Source: GAS188 sp044445965
GTDB taxonomy: Bacteria > Pseudomonadota > Alphaproteobacteria > Rhizobiales > Beijerinckiaceae
Assembly (NCBI GenBank): GCA_044445965.1
Contig: JBIOEJ010000107.1
Coordinates: 1 to 20,449 of the forward strand
Length of the DNA stretch: 20,449 bases
Direction of reading: 5' to 3'
Made by a program: the position numbers and the translations under genes. Shown in pieces: positions 15,117-20,449 of the stretch. Position 1 is the first letter of the stretch. Every line of letters starts with the position of its first letter. A model generated the notes under the pieces. That model saw nothing but the letters and a program-made list of their open reading frames with translations. It was not told where the DNA came from and did not search any database.

Positions 15117-15518
15117 ATGGGAATGCCGATGGAATCCGTGAGCGAGGCCCCGCGCGACACCTATTGGCGGATGCTGGGCGAAGGCCGCTTCCGCTTTCAG
15201 CGTTGCGTTGGCTGCGGCAATGCCTGGCTCCCGCCACGGGAGGATTGCCCGTCCTGCTGGTCGCCGGAATGGCAATGGGAAAATGCGAGCGGGCGCGGCA
15301 AGCTCGTCAGCTGGGTGATATTCCACACCGCCTTCCACGAAGCATTCGAGAAGCGTCTTCCCTACAACGTCGCCGTCGTCGAGCTCGTGGAAGGGCCGCG
15401 TCTGATCACCAACATCGTGAATCTTCCGGGTTCGGAAGAGGACGTGACCGATAGACCCGTCAGCCTGGCGATCGAGACCGATCACGGAAAGGCTCTGCCG
15501 CGCTTCAAGCTCGCCTGA
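15117..15518 (+). CDS. DUF35 zinc-ribbon/OB-fold protein, partner of the thiolase-like protein
   Basis: This protein of about 133 residues has an N-terminal rubredoxin-like zinc ribbon (C30-x2-C33 and C44-x2-C47) and an OB-fold (about 55-130) with GRGKLVSWVIFH, typical of DUF35. Such proteins bind acyl-CoA and assemble with thiolases or thiolase-like aldolases (ChsH2-Ltp2 in steroid degradation; the archaeal acetoacetyl-CoA thiolase/HMG-CoA synthase complex). The ATG at 15117 follows the upstream stop by two bases. In-frame ATGs at 15123 and 15129 are alternatives; 15129 has a GGGA six bases upstream. Pairing with 13990-15114 is strongly supported by adjacency. Confidence 0.9.
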   Translation: MGMPMESVSEAPRDTYWRMLGEGRFRFQRCVGCGNAWLPPREDCPSCWSPEWQWENASGRGKLVSWVIFHTAFHEAFEKRLPYNVAVVELVEGPRLITNIVNLPGSEEDVTDRPVSLAIETDHGKALPRFKLA

Positions 15519-15557
15519 CACGATCAATGAAAGAGGAAGTTAGAAAGGGAGAGAGAG

Positions 15558-16787
15558 ATGACCATCACCAGAAGGCACGCTTTGAGCCATGCGGCAGGAA
15601 TCTGCCTGACGCTCGCAGGAGTGAGCGGCGTGAATGCCGCCGACGATCTCAAGCTCGGCGCCGTCAACCCCTCGTCGGGGGGGCTTGCGCTCTACGGCGA
15701 CGAGGTGACGCGCGGCTACGAGCTCGCCGCGGATTGGGTTAATGGCAAAGGTGGCGTGCTCGGCCGCAAGGTCGTGATCGTCCGCGGAAACGCCTCGACG
15801 CCGCAGGAGGGCATTTCGGCGGTCGAGCAATTCGTGTCGGGCGATAAGGTCGATGCGCTCATCGGCACCTATATCAGTGCGGTCGCGAGCGCCGCCTCGG
15901 AGGCAGCGCTGAACTACAACAAGCTCTATTGGGACACGAACGCGCTGGCTCAGGAGCTGACCGAACGCGGCCTGCCCAACTACATCCGCTCCGGTCCCTC
16001 GGCCAATGTTTTCGCCGCGGACTCGAGCGAGGTCATCCTCAAGCTTGTGGCGTCGACCCTGGGCAAGGGGCCGAAGGATCTCAAAGTGTGGATCGAGCAT
16101 GAAGACTCGATTTACGGCACCTCGATCGCCAAGGAGCAGGAGCGTATTCTCAAGGCGGCGGGCGTTCAGGTCGTCGGTAATGGCGCGCACAGCTTCAAGT
16201 CGATCGACCTCACCGATTCCATCCTGCGAGCAAAGAATGCCGCACCGGATGTTTGGATCAACACCGGCTACATCCCCGACACGAACCTCTTGCTTCGTAC
16301 GGCACGCGATCAGGGTTTCAAGCCTGGTGCCATGATCGCGGTGGGAACAGGCGACACCTATGAGACGCTCGACGCGCTCGGCAAGGACAGTCTCCAAGGC
16401 ATGCTCGTTGTTTCCTATCCGCGCTACGACATGAACCCGAAATATGGCCCTGGCATCGAGGACTACCTCAAGGCCTACAGGGCCAGATTCGGCAAGGACC
16501 CGATCGCGCCGCAGAGCATGGCCGCCTTCGTTGGAGCGAAGATCCTTTTCAAGGCGATCCAGGCGGCCGGCTCGACCGAAGTAGACAAGGTCCGGGCCGC
16601 CGCCGCGAAGCTCGACGATCCGCTGATGAGCTACGAGACGGGCTTTGGGGTGAAATTCGACGAGAAGATGCAGAACACCCGTGCCCATCCCGTGGCGGCG
16701 CAATGGCAGGACGGCAAGATGGTCACGGTCTTTCCGCTCGCAGCGGCTCCTGCCGGCGGCAAGCTCGTCAGCCTCGCGCGCAAATGA
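15558..16787 (+). CDS. ABC transporter periplasmic substrate-binding protein (branched-chain amino acid/amide type)
   Basis: This 409-residue type I periplasmic binding protein (Peripla_BP_6, LivK-like) captures the transported compound for the LivHMGF importer encoded next. The N-terminus is a signal peptide with a twin arginine (Arg5-Arg6, TRRHAL) and a hydrophobic stretch ending near VNA (27), which may mean Tat export; no lipobox is evident. Mature features include LKLGAVNPSSGGLALYGDE and the downstream RGYELAADWVNGKGGVLGRK. A polypurine run (AGGGAGAGAGAG) precedes the ATG, one of the strongest ribosome sites in the window, in line with high expression of binding proteins. The family also carries carboxylates, amides and urea, so the ligand here is probably the pathway substrate rather than leucine or valine. 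Confidence 0.92.
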   Translation: MTITRRHALSHAAGICLTLAGVSGVNAADDLKLGAVNPSSGGLALYGDEVTRGYELAADWVNGKGGVLGRKVVIVRGNASTPQEGISAVEQFVSGDKVDALIGTYISAVASAASEAALNYNKLYWDTNALAQELTERGLPNYIRSGPSANVFAADSSEVILKLVASTLGKGPKDLKVWIEHEDSIYGTSIAKEQERILKAAGVQVVGNGAHSFKSIDLTDSILRAKNAAPDVWINTGYIPDTNLLLRTARDQGFKPGAMIAVGTGDTYETLDALGKDSLQGMLVVSYPRYDMNPKYGPGIEDYLKAYRARFGKDPIAPQSMAAFVGAKILFKAIQAAGSTEVDKVRAAAAKLDDPLMSYETGFGVKFDEKMQNTRAHPVAAQWQDGKMVTVFPLAAAPAGGKLVSLARK

Positions 16788-16790
16788 TGC

Positions 16791-16812
16791 GGCGCGGGCA
16801 CGAGCCCGCGCC
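16791..16812 (+). terminator. GC-rich hairpin between the binding protein and permease genes (attenuator/stabiliser candidate)
   Basis: A perfect 9-bp stem (GGCGCGGGC / GCCCGCGCC) with an ACGA loop starts three bases after the binding-protein stop. A short TTTT run follows seven bases later (16820-16823), so it is at best a partial intrinsic terminator. Hairpins at this place often protect the binding-protein mRNA and reduce expression of the downstream permeases. The rest of the 79-base gap holds the livH ribosome site (GGAG). Confidence 0.5.
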
Positions 16813-16866
16813 TCACCCCTTTTGGGCGGCTGACAGGCTTCGCCGCATGACGGGTTCGGAGACATC

Positions 16867-17757
16867 ATGTCTGACCTGTTGAACGTGCTGATCGTCGGCG
16901 TCCTGCTCGGGGGAATCTACAGCCTCGTCAGCATTGGGCTGAACCTCATCTTCGGGGTGATCCGGGTCGTGAATTTCGCGCAAGGCGAGTTCGTCATGCT
17001 GGGGATGTACGCGACTTATGCGGCATTCAGCTTCATCAACATGGATCCCTATCTCGCGATCATCATCGTCTTCCCGCTGCTGTTCGTGCTGGGGATCTTG
17101 GTGCAACGCTTCATCGTGCAGCCGTTGCAGAATGAGCCGATGATGCAGGTGTTCGCAACATTCGGCCTGTTGATGGTGTTTCAGAACGTCGTCCTGGCGC
17201 TGACCCGTGGGGCGGCCGTAAGCGTGCGTTCTCCGATCGCCAGCCTAACCTTCCCGATAGGCACGATGCAAGTGAGCGTGGTACGCCTTCTTGCCTTGCT
17301 GGCCGCGACGCTCGTCGCCTTCGGCCTGCAGTTCGTGCTCCACCGCACGCTGTTCGGCAAGGCAGTGCGTGCGGTCGCCCAGGATCGGCGCGCAGCCCGG
17401 CTGATGGGGATCAATGTCGAGCGCACCTACATGCTCACCTTCGGCGTGGGGGCCGCTCTGGCGGGGCTCGCCGGGGCGCTGTTGACGCCGATCTATACTC
17501 TCTCTCCGCAGATCGGCGGCAACTTCATCATCGCGGCTTTCGCGGTCGTGGTCCTGGGCGGGCTCGGCAGTGTCTGGGGGGCGTATCTCGGCGGATTCGT
17601 CGTCGGCATCACTGAATCCTTCGCCGGCTATTATCTTGACCCCGCCTTGAAGAACGCAGTGTGGTTCATGGTCTTCATCACGGTGCTGATCATCCGGCCG
17701 TCCGGCTTGTTCGGCCGCGCCGGAGCAGAAGAGTTCGGTCTCCGTGGCCAAGAGTGA
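16867..17757 (+). CDS. livH: ABC transporter permease, LivH type
   Basis: This 296-residue inner-membrane permease of the branched-chain amino acid transporter family has about eight hydrophobic segments. LivH hallmarks are FGVIRVVNFAQGEFVMLGMYATY (N-terminal) and the ATPase-docking loop with ARLMGINVERTYMLTFGVG, followed by GGLGSVWGAYLGGFVVG. GGAG precedes the ATG. Its 3' end overlaps livM by 14 bases, so the two permeases are coupled. It forms the channel with LivM. Confidence 0.92.
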   Translation: MSDLLNVLIVGVLLGGIYSLVSIGLNLIFGVIRVVNFAQGEFVMLGMYATYAAFSFINMDPYLAIIIVFPLLFVLGILVQRFIVQPLQNEPMMQVFATFGLLMVFQNVVLALTRGAAVSVRSPIASLTFPIGTMQVSVVRLLALLAATLVAFGLQFVLHRTLFGKAVRAVAQDRRAARLMGINVERTYMLTFGVGAALAGLAGALLTPIYTLSPQIGGNFIIAAFAVVVLGGLGSVWGAYLGGFVVGITESFAGYYLDPALKNAVWFMVFITVLIIRPSGLFGRAGAEEFGLRGQE

Positions 17758-18796
17758 GCAAGACCTGACCTTGATCTTGCCCGCCGGGTGGTCTCCGCCG
17801 GCGGTCGTCAAGGTCGCGACATTCCGTAGCGAGATGCCGGGCCTTCTCGGCGTCGTCGTGGCGCTCGGCGCGGTCCTCCTATGGAGCTCGGGCGATCCTT
17901 TCACGCTGAACCTTCTGGCCTTCACCTTCCTATTCGCCGGATTGGCGACGGCCTGGAACGTCATCGGCGGATTCGGCGGCCAGTTCTCGCTCGCTCATGG
18001 CGTGTTCCTGGCCACCGGAGCCTATGTCACCGCCAATCTCTGCATCAATCTTGGCGTGTCTCCCTGGCTCGCCCTCTTCCCGGCGGCCGCACTGAGCGCG
18101 ATGGTCGCGGTGCTCATCTCATGGCCGGCTTTCCGCCTGCGGGGGCCTTTCTTCGCAATCGTGACGATGGCCTTCAACGAAGTCGTCTTCGTCCTCGCGA
18201 ATTATTTCGAGACCTTCACGGGGGGGCCGCGGGGCCTTGTCATCCCCTTCCGACTCGGCTTCGCCAACATGATCTTCCGTGACCGGATGTCCTATGCGCT
18301 GTTGATGCTCGGCTATCTGGTCGTGTGCCTCATCGTCGGCCTCCTCGTAATGCGTAGTCGGCTCGGCTACTATCTGCAGGCGGTGCGCGACAATGAGGCC
18401 GCGGCGCGCGCCTCCGGCATCGACGTCTTGCGCACAAAGCTCGCCGGCATGGCGGTCAGCGCCGCGCTGACGGGCGCGGGCGGAACGCTCTTTGCCATGT
18501 ATCTACGCATTGTCGATCCGCCGACCGTGCTGACGCTCTCCGAGGTCGGCGTGAAATTTGCGCTGATCGTCCTGATCGGCGGCACCGGCACCGCCTATGG
18601 TCCGCTGCTCGGCGCCCTTCTCGTGGTCCCGCTGGAGGGCTGGCTGCGCGCGCGCTTGGGCGCGCTGGCGCCGGGGTCGCACCTCATCGCGCTTGGAACC
18701 TTCCTGGTGCTCGCGGCGCTATTCATGCGACGCGGCCTCGTGGGAGCGATCCGGGATCTCTGGTCGCGTGTGTCTGGTCGGAGGGCCGCCGCGTGA
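17744..18796 (+). CDS. livM: ABC transporter permease, LivM type
   Basis: This 350-residue second permease subunit has the LivM segments FAGLATAWNVIGGFGGQFSL and LAHGVFLATGAYV. Its EAA-like docking loop reads DNEAAARASGIDVLRTKLAG. The GTG start at 17744 overlaps livH by 14 bases, and the stop overlaps livG (GTGA). The first 30 or so residues are hydrophilic and somewhat longer than in many LivM proteins; a later start is possible but has no better ribosome site. It pairs with LivH. Confidence 0.92.
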   Translation: MAKSEQDLTLILPAGWSPPAVVKVATFRSEMPGLLGVVVALGAVLLWSSGDPFTLNLLAFTFLFAGLATAWNVIGGFGGQFSLAHGVFLATGAYVTANLCINLGVSPWLALFPAAALSAMVAVLISWPAFRLRGPFFAIVTMAFNEVVFVLANYFETFTGGPRGLVIPFRLGFANMIFRDRMSYALLMLGYLVVCLIVGLLVMRSRLGYYLQAVRDNEAAARASGIDVLRTKLAGMAVSAALTGAGGTLFAMYLRIVDPPTVLTLSEVGVKFALIVLIGGTGTAYGPLLGALLVVPLEGWLRARLGALAPGSHLIALGTFLVLAALFMRRGLVGAIRDLWSRVSGRRAAA

Positions 18797-19518
18797 GCCA
18801 GGCTTTCCTCAGCGTCGATACAGTCTCCAAGCGCTTCGGCGGATTGCTTGCCGTCGATTCCGTCGCCTTCGACGTGGCGCAAGGCGAGATCGTCAGCATT
18901 ATCGGTCCCAACGGCGCCGGCAAGACGACCCTGTTCAACCTGCTGACAGGCCAGCTCTCCCCAACGCAAGGCCGAATCCTCTTCGATGGCGTCGACGTGA
19001 GCCAAGCACCGCCACAGGTTCGCGCTCGGCTCGGTTTCGGCCGGACCTTCCAGATCTCGCAGACCTTGACCTCGTTGACCGTCCTCGAGAATGCGATGGT
19101 CGGCGCCTTCCTGAGGCATCCGCGTCTGACGGATGCGGCGAGGCATGCGCAGGGCATTCTCGAGCTCGTCGGCCTCGGCGCGCGCGCCTCGGTGCGCGCC
19201 GGCGCCCTGACGCTGAGCGAGCGCCGCAGGCTGGAGGTCGCGCGCGCTTTGGCGACGCAGCCGCGCATCCTGCTGCTCGACGAGGTCATGGCCGGCCTGA
19301 ACGCCACCGAGGTCCATCAAGTCGTCGAGCTCGTCCAGTCGCTGAATGCACGGGGCTATACCTTCCTCGTCATCGAGCACAATCTGAAGGTGGTGCGCAC
19401 CTTCTCCCGCCGCGTCGTGGTCTTGAATCGTGGGGCCAAGCTCGCCGAGGGCACAGCCGAGGAGGTGCTGGGCAGCCCGGAGGTGGTCGAAGCCTATGTC
19501 GGAAGAAAGCGCCGATGA
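18793..19518 (+). CDS. livG: ABC transporter ATP-binding protein, LivG type
   Basis: This 241-residue nucleotide-binding subunit has Walker A GPNGAGKTT (38-46), Walker B ILLLDE (159-164), and the H-loop histidine His196. The signature motif is degenerate: LTLSE (139-143) stands where LSxGQ/LAYGQ is expected, so the near-invariant glycine is Ser142, while the following RRRLEVARAL is normal. The DEVMAGLN D-loop is usual for this LivG branch. It starts with GTG overlapping livM by four bases and overlaps livF by four. It would work as a heterodimer with LivF, which has an intact signature, so one of the two ATP sites may be asymmetric. Confidence 0.92.
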   Translation: MSQAFLSVDTVSKRFGGLLAVDSVAFDVAQGEIVSIIGPNGAGKTTLFNLLTGQLSPTQGRILFDGVDVSQAPPQVRARLGFGRTFQISQTLTSLTVLENAMVGAFLRHPRLTDAARHAQGILELVGLGARASVRAGALTLSERRRLEVARALATQPRILLLDEVMAGLNATEVHQVVELVQSLNARGYTFLVIEHNLKVVRTFSRRVVVLNRGAKLAEGTAEEVLGSPEVVEAYVGRKRR

Positions 19519-20231
19519 GCTCGGTCCTGCGCGTCGACAATGTCTTCGCCGGCTATGGTGACGTGCCGGTTCTCGAAGATGTGTCGCTTGAGGTTTCCGA
19601 AGGCCAAGTCGTCTCGGTCGTGGGAGCGAATGGCGCTGGCAAGACCACTCTGCTGTCCACGATCTGCGGCCTGGTGCGCGCGCAAGCGGGGCGCATCGCC
19701 TTTCGCGGCGCGGACATCACCAACCGTCCCGCCCATGAGGTGACCGAGCGCGGACTTGCCATGGTGCCCGAGGGTGGACGGCTCTTTCCGTTCATGACGG
19801 TCCAGGAGAATCTCGAACTCGGCGCCTACGTCAAAGCGGCGCGCCCCGCGATGGCGGAGCGCATGCGCGAGGTCATGGATATCTTTCCGATCTTGGGCGA
19901 ACGACGCGATCAGTTCGCCGGCCAGCTCTCGGGCGGCGAGCGGCAGATGTGTGCCATCGCCCGCGCCATGATGAGCCGGCCCTCGCTGCTGATGCTGGAC
20001 GAGCCCTCGGTCGGCCTGTCGCCGCTGATGGTCGAACGTGTCTTCGAGATCGTGCAGAAGCTGGCGCAAAGCGAGGGGCTGACGATTGTGCTTGTCGAGC
20101 AGAACGTGTCGGAGGCTCTCGAAGTCGCCGAGCAAGCCTATGTGCTCGATCACGGTCGTATCGTGAGGCAGGGCGAGGCGGCCTTGCTGCGCGGCGATCG
20201 GCAGATCCAAGAGACCTATATGGGACTGTAA
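19515..20231 (+). CDS. livF: ABC transporter ATP-binding protein, LivF type
   Basis: This 238-residue second nucleotide-binding subunit has Walker A GANGAGKTT (37-45), the signature LSGGERQM, and the Walker B/D-loop MLDEPSVGLSP, followed by the H-loop equivalent VEQN that is normal in LivF. The PEGGRLFPFMTVQENL Q-loop segment is typical. ATG 19515 overlaps the livG stop (ATGA), with GGAAG upstream. An open extension upstream of this ATG is a shadow of livG. It is the last gene of the rightward train; a large palindrome begins 12 bases after its stop. Confidence 0.94.
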   Translation: MSSVLRVDNVFAGYGDVPVLEDVSLEVSEGQVVSVVGANGAGKTTLLSTICGLVRAQAGRIAFRGADITNRPAHEVTERGLAMVPEGGRLFPFMTVQENLELGAYVKAARPAMAERMREVMDIFPILGERRDQFAGQLSGGERQMCAIARAMMSRPSLLMLDEPSVGLSPLMVERVFEIVQKLAQSEGLTIVLVEQNVSEALEVAEQAYVLDHGRIVRQGEAALLRGDRQIQETYMGL

Positions 20232-20243
20232 TGACACTTCGCT

Positions 20244-20449
20244 CGAAAGTGGTACGCACCGTCGGCTGCGGCGGCGGCGTAGCCCGCCCTAGGGTCGATA
20301 CCGCGGGCCCCGGCGGGTCACCTTGGGGGGCTCGCCCACACACACAACCGCTCCGGCGTGGCACCGGCCCTTCGGGGCTTGGGCCCCCGCCGTACCCCCC
20401 CGAGGGCGGGCTCCGCGGGCGCCGCAGCCGACGGTGCGTACCACTTTCG
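20244..20449. repeat. About 206-bp imperfect palindrome bounded by 30-bp perfect inverted arms
   Basis: Bases 20244-20273 are the exact reverse complement of 20420-20449. Moving inward, a symmetric 7/7 mismatch-rich block is followed by a second perfect 10-bp pair (AGCCCGCCCT 20281-20290 with AGGGCGGGCT 20403-20412). A further 22 positions are about two-thirds symmetric with no gaps. The centre holds a CACACACA run and small GC hairpins. No reading frame of note lies inside. The right arm ends on the last base of the window. It could be a small mobile element with terminal inverted repeats (MITE-like), a structured RNA or extended terminator for the liv operon, or an assembly or end effect. 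Confidence 0.75.

Noticed and set aside
15540..16868. Open frame of 442 codons on the minus strand opposite the binding-protein gene
   Set aside because: It covers the binding-protein gene with its signal peptide and strong ribosome site; the antisense frame is a compositional shadow.
1..20449. CRISPR arrays, tRNA or rRNA genes, transposase genes
   Set aside because: No spaced direct repeats, cloverleaf-like segments, rRNA motifs or transposase-like proteins were seen by reading; the only strong repeats are the two inverted repeats listed.

Overview
This is a GC-rich, densely packed bacterial chromosome segment, most likely from an alphaproteobacterium of the Hyphomicrobiales type. That placement is inferred from base composition, codon use and gene families, not from a marker gene. 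Nearly the whole window is one catabolic island of two divergent gene trains that start from a shared control region at about 7967-8211.

The leftward train (7966 down to 312) encodes a crotonase-family protein, a CaiB/BaiF class III CoA-transferase, the small B12-binding subunit of an acyl-CoA mutase (hcmB), a PaaK-like AMP-forming acyl-CoA ligase (hcl-like), a MeaB/MeaH-type G-protein chaperone, the large mutase subunit (hcmA), and a protein with two fused gamma-carbonic-anhydrase-like left-handed beta-helix domains. The mutase carries the residue set that separates 2-hydroxyisobutyryl-CoA mutase from methylmalonyl- and isobutyryl-CoA mutases: Ile91, Asp118, Gln209, His246. The core is therefore read as a 2-hydroxyisobutyrate-type (tertiary 2-hydroxy acid) activation and rearrangement module.

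The rightward train (8212 to 20231) encodes a GntR/FCD regulator, a HyuA/HyuB hydantoinase/oxoprolinase-family pair, an acyl-CoA dehydrogenase, an SCP2-thiolase-like protein that has lost the usual thiolase catalytic residues, a DUF35 zinc-ribbon/OB-fold partner, and a complete branched-chain-amino-acid-type ABC importer (binding protein, LivH, LivM, LivG, LivF). Most genes overlap or lie within a few bases of each other.

A plausible joint reading is as follows. The importer brings in a carboxylate. The ligase or the CoA-transferase makes its CoA ester. The dehydrogenase and crotonase desaturate and hydrate it. The thiolase-like/DUF35 pair cleaves it, perhaps as a retro-aldolase. The B12 mutase rearranges a 2-hydroxyacyl-CoA into a 3-hydroxyacyl-CoA. 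HyuAB either opens a lactam/hydantoin ring or, like its acetone/acetophenone carboxylase relatives, carboxylates a ketone; the carbonic-anhydrase-like protein could then be related to bicarbonate supply. The pathway substrate cannot be read from the sequence.

The edges are different. Bases 1-311 hold a short unassigned reading frame and a 9-bp inverted repeat. Bases 20232-20449 hold no gene but a roughly 206-bp imperfect palindrome bounded by perfect 30-bp inverted arms, ending on the last base of the window. The most unusual items are the tandem gamma-carbonic-anhydrase protein whose two halves keep complementary zinc ligands, the HCM-type mutase in this gene company, the thiolase-like protein lacking catalytic residues, and the terminal palindrome.
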